A DNA stretch of 48,462 nucleotides, taken from Acidobacteriota bacterium. Lineage in GTDB: Bacteria; Acidobacteriota; Blastocatellia; Pyrinomonadales; Pyrinomonadaceae. The translations under genes were made by a program, and so were the position numbers. The stretch is from contig JAFAZX010000059.1 in NCBI GenBank assembly GCA_019239425.1, forward strand, positions 1 to 48,462, given 5' to 3'. Each line of letters opens with the position of its first letter. The stretch's first letter is position 1. Shown here piece after piece: positions 7,193 to 15,703 of this stretch. Under the pieces are notes generated by a model that searched no databases, had not been told where the DNA came from, and saw only the letters and a program-made list of their open reading frames with translations.

Positions 7193-8599
7193 TTAATACC
7201 GGGGCTTCCTTTGGTCGAGAAAGCGCAGCATCTCATCGTCATGACCGCAGTAGTTGCTTGTGCGTTGCGCCTTCAAAAAATTGGCGAGTGACTTGAGCAT
7301 ACTATTCCGGCCTTTTTCGACCTCTGCGTGACACGCTGCGCTGTCCGCGAGGGACAATACTGGATTGTTACAATCTGCATCGAAAGAGTCATACAGTTGC
7401 TGTTCCGATTTCATATCACGTTGATAGTCGGTCTCCGCCTTAGTACAGTTACCGTGATATTCCGCGACTTGACGTTCCTTCCAGCTATTGAAGACCGCCA
7501 TAGCACGCCGGTACGATTCTGCGCGCTCGGATGCTGCCAGCGCCTCCCACGTTAACTCCTTGTAGTAGGGATATCTCTCCTTGAATCGCTCAAAATCCTT
7601 GGGACGATTTGCGAAGTATCGCTCGCCTTCCATCATGTAACCGAACATATCTGCCGCGTCGTCGTCTTCGTACATTTCGCCGTCATCGCTACCGGCAGAG
7701 TCTCCCTTACCTTCGTTACTGGAGTCGGGCGGAAACTCGGGTCTCACGCCCGACTTATATTCGGGATGTTTTTCCAGAAAATTTGCCAACGCCCCTGGCC
7801 GCCCGTCGAAATACCTGTCCCCTTGTTCCTTATAGCCCCACTGGTCAATGGCGTCGTCTAAACCTTTCTCAAATTTATTAAGAGCCTCTGTTATTGACTC
7901 CTTGTTAGCATTCGTACTCTTTGATTTTGTGGCGGATTCATCAGACGCCATACTTCTTCCCTGTTCAGACGACTCATACGCCTTTTGCAGTTCCTGCACT
8001 TTTATCAACGCGCCGTTCAGCTTTCTTTGATTTTCTAATAACAAGTCGAGGTTATCTGAAAGTTTGCCGGCCTCGATGAGGCGCTCAGTAATTTTAATGC
8101 CGGTCACTGCTCTATCCAGGGGAAGGATAATCATCCTGTATGCCGGTAGTGTTTTCAGCCCGGGGTTAATCTCGAACGGTAGCGCTGAAAGGGTTACTAA
8201 ACCTTCTAGTGCGTTGGCGAAGGCAAGAGATCTGTTACCGCCGGCCCGGGCCGCCGCCACGCCGTACACCGAATTCGTCAAATCAAAAACACCCCTCACT
8301 TGTGTAATCGCCTCTTTAATTTTCTCCGGACCTTTATGCTGAAAAACATCGACCCCTAACTCCCCATAGACCTTCAACACCTCTTTTAACTGTTCGTTGA
8401 ATAACTCCGAGTTAATTCTCTGATACTCTTTAATTCTCTCAATATTTTCAGCGTAGGACTTCTTCTGCGTGCCCGGAGCAGAGACCCCATTGGTCTGTCT
8501 GGGCCTTACCGCTTGGGCATAAGTTGCCTGTGGCGTGACAGGGTAAAGGAAGGAGATGATAGTTAGGGCAAAACAGAACCTGCGAGACCGCCGCCTCAT
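7193..8599 (-). CDS. Secreted coiled-coil protein with internal repeat, unknown function
   Basis: 468 residues. It has a signal peptide (about 8-30, ending near TYAQA), a helical region (50-110), Leu/Lys-rich coiled-coil-like helices (180-250), an acidic Ser/Gly/Asp linker (290-316) and a Cys-containing C-terminal helical part (C385, C410, C423, C451). A 28-residue unit occurs twice, at 255-282 and 320-347, sharing GY, G-x-RYF, RP, F, E, P and YK. I find no known family. AAAGGT before the ATG serves as ribosome binding site. GC is lower than in the neighbours, as for the 276-residue gene 98 bp downstream. Confidence 0.8.
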   Translation of the reverse strand: MRRRSRRFCFALTIISFLYPVTPQATYAQAVRPRQTNGVSAPGTQKKSYAENIERIKEYQRINSELFNEQLKEVLKVYGELGVDVFQHKGPEKIKEAITQVRGVFDLTNSVYGVAAARAGGNRSLAFANALEGLVTLSALPFEINPGLKTLPAYRMIILPLDRAVTGIKITERLIEAGKLSDNLDLLLENQRKLNGALIKVQELQKAYESSEQGRSMASDESATKSKSTNANKESITEALNKFEKGLDDAIDQWGYKEQGDRYFDGRPGALANFLEKHPEYKSGVRPEFPPDSSNEGKGDSAGSDDGEMYEDDDAADMFGYMMEGERYFANRPKDFERFKERYPYYKELTWEALAASERAESYRRAMAVFNSWKERQVAEYHGNCTKAETDYQRDMKSEQQLYDSFDADCNNPVLSLADSAACHAEVEKGRNSMLKSLANFLKAQRTSNYCGHDDEMLRFLDQRKPRY

Positions 8600-9067
8600 A
8601 ATAACTACCTTTCTTTGCGCGAGGGGCAGGAATTCTTACCCTTTGTGATGCAACGCGTTTGGTTGTCCTATGATGTGAAAGCTATCCGCCCCAAAATTTC
8701 CTTTTCTAATTTTTTGAAAAGAGTTTTTGAGCGTGCTTATCTGAGTGTGGAATGAGAGGACTAGTTGAGAGAGCTGGCGGGGCAGGCTCTGATACTAGCC
8801 CATACCTGCTTGATGGCGAAATGATGCTCCCGCCAAAATCTACCTGTCAAGTATTTTTCTAACGCTTCTTCACCCCTCCGCGATCTACACAATTCCTTAG
8901 ATTGCATCGGGAGAATGCCTTCCTGTCACCCGTCACCGCCTTAATCACTTTCTCAATCTTTTTAAATATTCGCCTCGACTGCCTACTGATTAGCGCCGCG
9001 CGAAGCGGCTGGGCTATACTCTCAGCTTTTCCGGCGAGCCGAGAAAGCGTCAGAGGAAACACAAACC
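8600..9067. other. 468-bp gene-free, AT-richer divergent intergenic region
   Basis: It separates the divergent secreted-protein gene and argS. It must hold promoters for both, but none is convincing. TATACT (9015-9020) could be a -10 for argS but lacks a matching -35. T-rich runs at 8700-8730 and 8850-8860 stand out. CTGCCTACTG near 8980 matches half of a family C heptamer arm. No RNA gene or riboswitch was recognised. Confidence 0.6.
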
Positions 9068-11113
9068 TTGAACCTGATCGAACTGCAACAGTCCCTGCGC
9101 GAGCGCGTGCGCGCCGCCGCCGCCGAGAAGTTCGGGGTCGAACTCGAACAAGTCCCTTCGGAGGTGCCGCCGCGCACGGAGTTGGGCGACCTCGCCTTCC
9201 CCGTCGCCTTCGAGCTGGCGAAGCGCATCAAGCAGGCGACCGGCGAGAAGCGCAACCCGCGCGCCATCGCGGAAGAACTCAAACAGGTGCTCGAAGCGGA
9301 CAAGGCGGTCGGCCGCGTCGAGGTGGCCGGCGCCGGCTACCTCAACCTCTTCTACGACCGCGCGCGGCTGCTGGCCGGTCTCTCTTCGCTTCGGGCGGAA
9401 TCGGCCCCCGCCGCAGACTCGCCCAAGCGCATGGTCGAGCACACGAGCGTCAACCCGAACAAGGCCGCGCACATCGGGCACCTGCGCAACTCAGTCCTCG
9501 GCGATACCTTCGTCCGCATCCTCCGGGCCATAGGCGAGCGCGTCGAGGTGCACAACTACATCGACAACACCGGCGTGCAGGTCGCGGACGTGGTCGTCGG
9601 CTTCCAGCACCTCGAAGGCATGTCGCTCGAAGACGTGAAGGCGCTCGACGCCTCTTTAAAGGAAGACTACCCGTTCGACTATTACTGCTGGGACTTGTAC
9701 GCGCGCGTCGGCCTCTTCTACAGGGGCGGCGACCCGGACGCGAAGGAAGACCCGGAGCGCCTGAAGCTGCGCGTCGAGACCCTGCACGCGCTCGAAGAGG
9801 GCGGGAACGCGACGGCCGAGCTGGCCGACTACGTCGCGACGCGCATCGTCCACTGCCACCTCGACACGATGCTCCGCTTAGGCATCACCTACGACCTGCT
9901 GCCGCGCGAGTCCGAAGTGCTGCACTTCCTCTGGTCGCACGCCTTCGAGCGGATGAAGGAGTCGGGCGCGATCAAGTTCGCGGACGAGGGCAAGAACAAG
10001 GGCTGCTGGGTCATGCCGATGGAGACCCACGAGGGCAGCGAGGAGTACGAGGCCGACAAGGTCATCGTCCGCTCCAACGGCACGATCACCTACACGGGCA
10101 AGGACATCGCATATCAACTGTGGAAGCTCGGGCAGGTAGACCTTAACTTCTACTTCAAACCCTTCCGCACGGAGCCGGACGGCCACGCCATCTGGACGAC
10201 GACCAGCAGGGCGGACGAAGCAAACCCTGACGCGCCGCACTTCGGCGCGGGCGCGACCGTCTACAACGTCATCGACTCGCGCCAGTCCTACCCGCAGGAG
10301 GTCGTCAAGCTCGGGGTGAAGGCGGTCGCGCCGCAGGTCGGCCAAGGGGCGAGCGTTCACCTCTCCTATGAGAGGGTCGTGCTCACGCCCGACGCGGCCG
10401 AAGAACTCGGGCTTGAGCTGAGCACGGAGGAGAAGTCACGCACCTTCGTCGAGATGAGCGGCCGTCGGGGCTTGGGCGTGAAGGCCGACGACTTCATCGA
10501 CACGCTCGAAGCGAACGCCTTGCGCGAGGTCGAAGGCCGACACCCGGACGTGTCCGACGAGGAGAAGCGTGCGGCGGCGCACGCGCTGGCCGTCGGGGCG
10601 CTTCGATACTTTTTGATGAAGTGGACGCGGAACTCCGTCATCGTCTTCGACTTCAAAGAGGCGCTCTCGACGAAGGGCGAGGCCGGGCCTTACTGCCAGT
10701 ACGCGGCCGTGCGCGCCAACTCCATCTTTCGCAAGTTGCCAAACGGCGAGCTTGAGAATGCACAACGCACAATCCGCGAGGCCGCCGCGGACGGCGGCGA
10801 GGCGGCGGGGGGCGTGGCGAAGGTCTTCGAGGGCGAGACCGGGAGCGAGATTTGGTCTCTGGTGACGCTCGCGGCGCGGCTGCCCGAGGTGCTCAGGCAG
10901 TCGGCCAACTTCGCGGAGCCCTCGCACCTCGCGAAGTACACCTTCCAACTGGCACAGGCTTTTAACTTCTTCTACAATCGCGACGAGAACCGCATCCTCG
11001 AAGAGCGTGACGCGGTCAGGCGCGCCGCCCTCGTCTACGTCACCGACTTCGTGCGCGCGCAACTCACGCGCGCGCTCAACACCCTCGGCATCGACGTTCC
11101 CGAAAGGATGTGA
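9068..11113 (+). CDS. argS: Arginine-tRNA ligase
   Basis: Charges tRNA(Arg). 681 residues with an N-terminal additional (Add-1) domain, the class I signature HTSVNPNKAAHIGHLRNSVL, the KMSK-equivalent MSGRRGLGVKADD, and a C-terminal DALR anticodon-binding domain (about 555-681) ending NTLGIDVPERM. The start is a TTG at 9068. AGAGGA lies about 10 bases upstream and no ATG gives a better N-terminus; the next residues (NLIELQQSLRERV) match the family's beginning. A TTG start in an essential gene suggests reduced initiation. Confidence 0.96.
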   Translation: MNLIELQQSLRERVRAAAAEKFGVELEQVPSEVPPRTELGDLAFPVAFELAKRIKQATGEKRNPRAIAEELKQVLEADKAVGRVEVAGAGYLNLFYDRARLLAGLSSLRAESAPAADSPKRMVEHTSVNPNKAAHIGHLRNSVLGDTFVRILRAIGERVEVHNYIDNTGVQVADVVVGFQHLEGMSLEDVKALDASLKEDYPFDYYCWDLYARVGLFYRGGDPDAKEDPERLKLRVETLHALEEGGNATAELADYVATRIVHCHLDTMLRLGITYDLLPRESEVLHFLWSHAFERMKESGAIKFADEGKNKGCWVMPMETHEGSEEYEADKVIVRSNGTITYTGKDIAYQLWKLGQVDLNFYFKPFRTEPDGHAIWTTTSRADEANPDAPHFGAGATVYNVIDSRQSYPQEVVKLGVKAVAPQVGQGASVHLSYERVVLTPDAAEELGLELSTEEKSRTFVEMSGRRGLGVKADDFIDTLEANALREVEGRHPDVSDEEKRAAAHALAVGALRYFLMKWTRNSVIVFDFKEALSTKGEAGPYCQYAAVRANSIFRKLPNGELENAQRTIREAAADGGEAAGGVAKVFEGETGSEIWSLVTLAARLPEVLRQSANFAEPSHLAKYTFQLAQAFNFFYNRDENRILEERDAVRRAALVYVTDFVRAQLTRALNTLGIDVPERM

Positions 11114-11168
11114 GCGCCCCGGCGGTATGCGATTTGCCATTGAATCTCACGTATGAAGTACGAGAATG

Positions 11169-11239
11169 TTCACCACAGAGACACTGAGACACAGCTCAAA
11201 GCCTGAAGCTGTGTTCTTAAGCTGTGTCTCTGTGGTGAA
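11169..11239. repeat. Family A palindrome, copy 2
   Basis: TTCACCACAGAGACACTGAG at the left and GCTGTGTCTCTGTGGTGAA at the right form the stem. The loop contains an extra AAGCTGTGTTCTTAAGCTGTG duplication of the inner right arm. It lies between argS and the DAHP synthase gene, both on the plus strand, so a hairpin here could reduce read-through. Confidence 0.88.
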
Positions 11240-11268
11240 ATGTTTTTACACTTGTTAAGAGGTACATG

Positions 11269-12288
11269 ATGCTTATTGTCATGAAGGCCGACGCGACGGA
11301 ACGCGACGTGGCGGAGGTCGAACGCGTCATCACGGAGATGGGCTACCGCCCGCACACGATGCCGGGCGCCTCGCGCACGGCCATCGGCATCACCGGCAAC
11401 GACAAGCCCGTGGACATCACGCGCTTCGAGACGCTGCACGGCGTGGCCGAGGCCATCCGCGTCACCAAACCTTACAAGCTCGTCACGCTCGACCTGCGCC
11501 CCGAGAAGACGGTCGTCAAAGTCGGCGACGCCGAGATCGGCGGCGAAGAACTCGCCATCATCGCAGGCCCCTGCGCCGTCGAGAACCGCGAACAGGTCTT
11601 CGCCATCGCCGAGGCCGTCCGCCGCAGCGGCGCGCGCTTCTTCCGCGGCGGCGCCTTCAAGCCGCGCACGAGCCCTTACGCCTTCCAGGGCCTGGGCGAA
11701 GAGGGCCTGAAGCTTCTGGCCGAAGTCCGCGAGGCGTTCGGGCTGAAGATCGTGACGGAGGCGGTGGACGAGGCGAGCGCCGACCTGGTCGACAGGTACG
11801 CGGACGTGTTTCAGGTGGGCGCGCGCAACATGCAGAACTTCTCCCTGCTGAAGCGCGCGGGGCGCTCGCCTTTGCCGGTGCTCCTGAAGCGGGGGCTCTC
11901 GGCGACGATTGACGAGTGGCTGCTGGCGGCCGAGTACATCATGGGCGAGGGCAACTACAACGTCGTCCTCTGCGAGCGCGGCGTGCGCACCTTCGCGCAG
12001 CACACGCGGAACACCTTAGACCTCGCGGCCGTGCCGGCGGTGCAGCGCCTGTCGCACCTGCCGGTCGTCGTCGACCCGTCGCACGGCACGGGCAAGAACC
12101 ACATGGTCACGCCGCTCGCGCGCGCGGGCGTCGCCGTCGGCGCCGACGGCCTCATCATCGAAGTCCACAACCGCCCCGAGCTGGCCCTCTCCGACGGCGC
12201 GCAGTCGCTCACCCTCGAACAGTACGAGCAGCTCGCGCGCGAAGTCCGCGCCATCCACGAGACCATCGCCCCCGCGCCGGTCGCTTAG
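11269..12288 (+). CDS. aroF: 3-deoxy-7-phosphoheptulonate synthase (type I, beta subfamily)
   Basis: Condenses phosphoenolpyruvate and erythrose 4-phosphate, the entry step of the shikimate pathway. An N-terminal ferredoxin-like regulatory domain (MLIVMKADATERDVAEVERV to about residue 70) precedes the TIM barrel. Core motifs are IIAGPCAVENREQ, FFRGGAFKPRTSPYAFQGLG, QVGARNMQNFSLLK, CERGVRTF and VVVDPSHGTGKN. Two ATGs stand in tandem at 11266 and 11269. AGAGG at 11258-11262 is spaced better (6 nt) for the second, chosen here. The N-terminal domain suggests feedback by an aromatic product or prephenate, which cannot be told from sequence alone. Confidence 0.95.
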   Translation: MLIVMKADATERDVAEVERVITEMGYRPHTMPGASRTAIGITGNDKPVDITRFETLHGVAEAIRVTKPYKLVTLDLRPEKTVVKVGDAEIGGEELAIIAGPCAVENREQVFAIAEAVRRSGARFFRGGAFKPRTSPYAFQGLGEEGLKLLAEVREAFGLKIVTEAVDEASADLVDRYADVFQVGARNMQNFSLLKRAGRSPLPVLLKRGLSATIDEWLLAAEYIMGEGNYNVVLCERGVRTFAQHTRNTLDLAAVPAVQRLSHLPVVVDPSHGTGKNHMVTPLARAGVAVGADGLIIEVHNRPELALSDGAQSLTLEQYEQLAREVRAIHETIAPAPVA

Positions 12289-12299
12289 CGGAAGAATTT

Positions 12300-12375
12300 T
12301 TCACCACAGAGACACAGAGGCACAGCTTGATGCGGAATTGCTCGACAAGCTGTGCCTCTGTGTCTCTGTGGTTAA
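12300..12375. repeat. Family A palindrome, copy 3, at a convergent gene junction
   Basis: TTCACCACAGAGACACAGAG plus GCACAGCTTG pairs with CAAGCTGTGCCTCTGTGTCT plus CTGTGGTTAA, around a loop of about 18 bases. It occupies the gap between the ends of the DAHP synthase gene (plus) and the receiver-domain gene (minus), where a bidirectional terminator would be expected. Confidence 0.9.
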
Positions 12376-12388
12376 TCTATCTCGGTTA

Positions 12389-12751
12389 TTAAGGCCCGAC
12401 ACTCAAAATCTCAGCCAGACGTTGTGTGAAGACGGAGCGCGGGAGGACGTGCTCCACGCCGGCCTCCAGGGCCTTGCGTCGAAGCTCCGCCTCGACGTGC
12501 GAGAAGAAGGCGACGACGGGCACGGCCCGGAGTCGCTCGTCCGACTTGAGGCGGGCGGCGAGCGCGACGGGGTCGAAGCGCGTCTCGTGCAGGTCGAGGA
12601 TGATAAGCGAGGGCACTTCCGTCTTGGCGTAGTCGAACAGCCCCTCTTCCGTCCGCGCGAAATCGACCGTGACGTTCAGGTGCTCGGCCGTCCCGCGAAT
12701 CTTCGAGGCGAAGAGCATGTCGCTCACCGCGGCGATGACGCGTCGATTCAT
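12389..12751 (-). CDS. Stand-alone receiver (CheY-like) domain protein, partly degenerate
   Basis: 120 residues forming one response-regulator receiver fold. The probable phospho-acceptor is D53 in LIILDL, and the Ser of VVAFFSHV takes the Thr/Ser switch position. The usual acidic pair after strand 1 is reduced to one Asp (VIAAVSDML). The conserved Lys near strand 5 appears as Arg (EHVLPRSVF), so phosphorylation may be weak or absent. There is no output domain and no kinase next door. GGGGGA provides a ribosome binding site. It is divergent from the EEP gene. Confidence 0.85.
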   Translation of the reverse strand: MNRRVIAAVSDMLFASKIRGTAEHLNVTVDFARTEEGLFDYAKTEVPSLIILDLHETRFDPVALAARLKSDERLRAVPVVAFFSHVEAELRRKALEAGVEHVLPRSVFTQRLAEILSVGP

Positions 12752-12798
12752 CGTATAATCCCCCCACGCTCTAAACGAATCTACTGTGTGAGCCGATT

Positions 12799-13731
12799 GT
12801 GCAACACGCCCGCGCCGCGAGCCAAGCAGAACCAGAAATCGAGCAGGACGATTTCACGACCCGCGAGCCTTCGCCGGAAGGGTCGCGGCGGCTGGTTGTC
12901 GTCACCTACAACATCAGGTACGCGGTCGGCTCGCACCTCATCGGCGGGAGCCTTCTGCGGCGCGCCGGCCTCCGCTGGCCGGGCCGCCGGCCGCGGCTCG
13001 TCGGCGAGAACATACGCAAGGCCGCGCGCCTGCTCTCGGACGGCGCGCACCTGCCGCGCGCGGACGTAATCGCCCTGCAGGAGGCCGACAGCGGGACTCT
13101 GCGCGCGGGCGGGCGCCACGTCGCGCGCGAGCTGGCCGCGGAGCTGCGGATGGGCTACGTCCGCGCGCACGTGCCGACGCCGAAGGACGTGGAGCCGAAA
13201 GGTCGCAAGTGGTGGCTCGACTTCGAAGAGCGTATGCTGCGCGGCGAAGACGGGGACACGGGCGTCGCCCTCCTCAGCCGCCTGCCGCTCTCCTCGCCCG
13301 AACGCATCGAGCTTCCGTGGGACACCTGCCCCTGGCGGCCGAGGCTCGCGGTCGCGGCGTCCGTGCCTTTCGGCGGAAGCAGGCTGCACGTCTTCAACGC
13401 GCACATCGACACGCACGCGAACGTCGAGGGCCAGCTCAGGCAGCATCGAACCATCCTCGCCCTGGCCGAGCGCACCCCGGAGCCGGCCGTGCTGCTCGGC
13501 GACTTCAACACGCTCAACGACGAGGGTAGACAGGCCGCGCGTTCCCTCCTCGAAGAGAACGGCTACACGACGCCCATGCGGACGAACACGCCGACGTGGC
13601 GCTCGGGGCCGATACGCCATCACTTCGACTGGATATTCGTGCGCGGCGCGCGCGCGCTGCGCTGGGGCGTCGCGCGCGTGCGCGGCATCTCCGACCACTG
13701 GCCTGTCTGGGTCGAGCTTGAGCCGGAGTGA
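12799..13731 (+). CDS. Endonuclease/exonuclease/phosphatase (EEP) family protein
   Basis: 310 residues with the EEP metal-dependent phosphoesterase motifs in order: VVTYNIRYAVG, IALQEADSG, NAHIDTHANVEGQL, LLGDFNTLND, HHFDWIFVRG and the terminal ISDHWPVWVEL. These enzymes cut phosphodiester or phosphomonoester bonds in DNA, RNA, lipids or inositol phosphates; the substrate is undetermined. No signal peptide is seen. The start used is a GTG without an obvious Shine-Dalgarno, so the first 30-odd residues before the domain are uncertain. The stop is three bases before the rRNA methyltransferase ATG, indicating coupling. Confidence 0.87.
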   Translation: MQHARAASQAEPEIEQDDFTTREPSPEGSRRLVVVTYNIRYAVGSHLIGGSLLRRAGLRWPGRRPRLVGENIRKAARLLSDGAHLPRADVIALQEADSGTLRAGGRHVARELAAELRMGYVRAHVPTPKDVEPKGRKWWLDFEERMLRGEDGDTGVALLSRLPLSSPERIELPWDTCPWRPRLAVAASVPFGGSRLHVFNAHIDTHANVEGQLRQHRTILALAERTPEPAVLLGDFNTLNDEGRQAARSLLEENGYTTPMRTNTPTWRSGPIRHHFDWIFVRGARALRWGVARVRGISDHWPVWVELEPE

Positions 13732-13734
13732 AAG

Positions 13735-14535
13735 ATGGCCGACATCATCACCAGCCGTAAGAACCAGTTCGCGCAACGCGCGCGGGCCGTGCGCGAGGGG
13801 CGCGAGCGGGAGCTGGTCTTCGTCGAGGGCGTGCGCCTTTGCGAAGAGGCCCTGCGCGCGTCGGTCGTGTTCGAGGCGGTGCTCTACACGCGCGGCCTCT
13901 CGGACGAGGGGCGCGGGGATTCCCTTCTCCAAAAGCTCCGGGACGTTTGCCCGAACACGTATGCCGTCTCGGACGACGTGCTCGAATCGGTCTCGGACAC
14001 GAAGACGCCGCAGGGCGTCGTGGCGCTCGCCCGCCGGCCGCAGACCGGGCGCGAAAGAATCGAGCAGGCGGCGGGCGTGCCTCTGGTCGTCGTCCTGCAT
14101 CAAGCGAACAACCCTTCGAACGTGGGCGCGGTCTTGAGAGTCGCCGAGGCGGCGGGCGCGACCGGCGTCGTCCTGACGAGAGGCTCGACCGACCCGCTCT
14201 CGCCGAAGAGTCTGAGGGGTTCGATGGGTTCCGCGTTCCGGCTCCCGCTCTGGACGGGGCCGGCGCTGGAAGAGGTGCTCGCGTGGTGCGTCGGGCGCGG
14301 CATCTCGACGGTCGCCACGGCCGCCGCCGCGCCCACGCTGCACACGGGGCTCGACTGGACGAGGCCGCGCGCGGTCGTCCTCGGCCCGGAGGCCGGGGGG
14401 CTGTCCGTCGAAGAGGCTCGGGCCGCGGACGACGCCGTGCGCATCCCCATGCGCGGGCCGGTCGAGAGTCTGAACCTCGCCACCGCGCTCGCCGTCGTCC
14501 TCTACGAGGCGGCGCGGCAGAGAGATTTTTCATAA
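13735..14535 (+). CDS. SpoU/TrmH-family RNA 2'-O-ribose methyltransferase
   Basis: 266 residues. The N-terminal substrate-binding domain (about 1-110) begins ITSRKNQFAQRARAVREGRE and contains ELVFVEGVRLCEEA. The SPOUT trefoil-knot domain has motif 1 HQANNPSNVGAVLRVAEAAG, motif 2 VVLGPEAGGLS and motif 3 IPMRGPVESLNLATALAVVL. It transfers a methyl from SAM to a ribose 2'-hydroxyl in rRNA or tRNA; the exact site is not predictable. It is translated just after the EEP gene. Confidence 0.93.
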   Translation: MADIITSRKNQFAQRARAVREGRERELVFVEGVRLCEEALRASVVFEAVLYTRGLSDEGRGDSLLQKLRDVCPNTYAVSDDVLESVSDTKTPQGVVALARRPQTGRERIEQAAGVPLVVVLHQANNPSNVGAVLRVAEAAGATGVVLTRGSTDPLSPKSLRGSMGSAFRLPLWTGPALEEVLAWCVGRGISTVATAAAAPTLHTGLDWTRPRAVVLGPEAGGLSVEEARAADDAVRIPMRGPVESLNLATALAVVLYEAARQRDFS

Positions 14536-14730
14536 CATCCGGCGCTAATTGTCTCTTTCTTCTCACCTTTCCCTTTAACTTTTGGACGAGACTTCCGCGG
14601 GGCGGCCGGTTTCGGCTAGAATGACCGCAGTCGTAAAGGTTAAAAGACGTTTCCCGTTTCCCCGTTCTCAGGACTTTCGCCGCCGGGCCGGACTGCGCGC
14701 CCGCCGGCCGCTTTGTCGCGAGCGCCCCTT

Positions 14731-15585
14731 ATGAGCGAAGAGACAGATAAGAAGAAGCCCGAAGACGCGCCGAAGGAGAAGAAGAAGCGCGACGAGGCGC
14801 TGGTCGAGCGCCTGATGCGCCGCGTGCTCGAAGGCATGGGCTCGGTCGTGGATCGCAAGCTCGGGCGCGAGGCCGAGGCGCACCCCGGCTTCACCACCAC
14901 GAAGCTCATCGAGCGCATGAAGCAGCTCGTGGACGAGCGCGCGCGCGCGGACGCGGAAGGCCGCCGCATCGCCCCGCACCTTTTCAAACTCAAGGTCGAG
15001 TGGGGCACGCACTCCGAGGCCCCGCCCGAGTACATCAAGGAGCTGGAGCACGAGGTGCTGGCCGCCGCCATCGACTTCATCAACGACCGGCGCTACCGCA
15101 CGCTCGCGCCCATCAAGGTCGAGACGAGCGCGGACATCTTCACCTCGGGCATCGCGGTCGACCCTTCGTACGGCGAGTTCGAGGAGGAGCTGAAGCGGCG
15201 CGACCAGGCCGAGCAGCTGCACCTGGAGATGGCCGACGCGGTGCCGAAGGCGAAGACTCTGACGACGACCGACGTGCAGATTCTCGCGCGCGTCAACGCG
15301 CCCGAGCGCGCCTTCGAGAAGCCGCTCGCCTTCCGACCGGGCGGCCGCCGCATGAGCGTCGGCCGCGTGGCCGACAACGACTTGCAACTCGAACACCCGA
15401 GCGTCTCCAAGATTCACGCGTCGCTCGTCATGAACCGCGAGGGCACCCTGCTCGTCGCCGACACGGGTTCGACCAACGGCACCTTCATCAACGGCCGCCG
15501 CATCGCCTACGGCGAGGCGCGCCAGATCGAGGATGGCGATGTCGTCAGCTTCGGCGACGTGGAAGTAAGGTTTAAGAGGCAGTGA
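14731..15585 (+). CDS. FhaA-like protein: DUF3662 plus FHA domain
   Basis: 284 residues from the ATG at 14731. A Lys/Glu-rich start (EETDKKKPEDAPKEKKKRDE) leads to an FhaA N-terminal-type domain (DUF3662, about 20-150). A C-terminal FHA domain (about 195-284) shows the phosphothreonine-binding residues in SVGRVADN, SVSKIHASLV and TGSTNGTFING. It probably docks on the phosphorylated Ser/Thr kinase or cell-wall proteins encoded downstream, as FhaA does in mycobacteria. An in-frame TTG at 14713 is possible but less likely. TAGAAT at 14617-14622 may be the -10 of the cluster. The TGA stop is part of the adjoining repeat. Confidence 0.88.
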   Translation: MSEETDKKKPEDAPKEKKKRDEALVERLMRRVLEGMGSVVDRKLGREAEAHPGFTTTKLIERMKQLVDERARADAEGRRIAPHLFKLKVEWGTHSEAPPEYIKELEHEVLAAAIDFINDRRYRTLAPIKVETSADIFTSGIAVDPSYGEFEEELKRRDQAEQLHLEMADAVPKAKTLTTTDVQILARVNAPERAFEKPLAFRPGGRRMSVGRVADNDLQLEHPSVSKIHASLVMNREGTLLVADTGSTNGTFINGRRIAYGEARQIEDGDVVSFGDVEVRFKRQ

Positions 15586-15703
15586 ATGGTGAATAGTAAA
15601 TGGTAAATGGTTCGCCCTGTTGCAGGGCCGTCCGTTTACCGCCAAAGTCGTCTGGCGCCAAACTACTATCCATCATTCACTATTTACGATTAACTATTTA
15701 CCA
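15582..15703. repeat. Family B heptamer inverted repeat, copy 1
   Basis: The left arm (15582-15610) reads as tandem degenerate 7-mers GTGAATG, GTGAATA, GTAAATG, GTAAATG. The right arm (about 15664-15703) is the inverse, with CTATTTA, CGATTAA and CTATTTA. The middle of about 54 bases is GC-richer. The element spans exactly from the stop codon of the FHA gene to the base before the ATG of the PBP gene. Confidence 0.85.

Noticed and set aside
8859..9062. 67-codon minus-strand open frame in the argS upstream region (contains KKIEKVIKAVTGDRKAF)
   Set aside because: It would overlap the argS promoter region, has no ribosome binding site and resembles no family I know; the lysine-rich look follows from the AT-rich strand.
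12755..12760. Perfect TATAAT on the plus strand before the EEP gene
   Set aside because: No -35 match lies at 15-19 bases and the hexamer is part of the space between the receiver gene's ribosome binding site and its ATG; probably chance.
14713..14730. TTG start for the first FHA gene
   Set aside because: It adds only six residues and has no ribosome binding site; the ATG at 14731 gives the charged N-terminus expected for this protein type.
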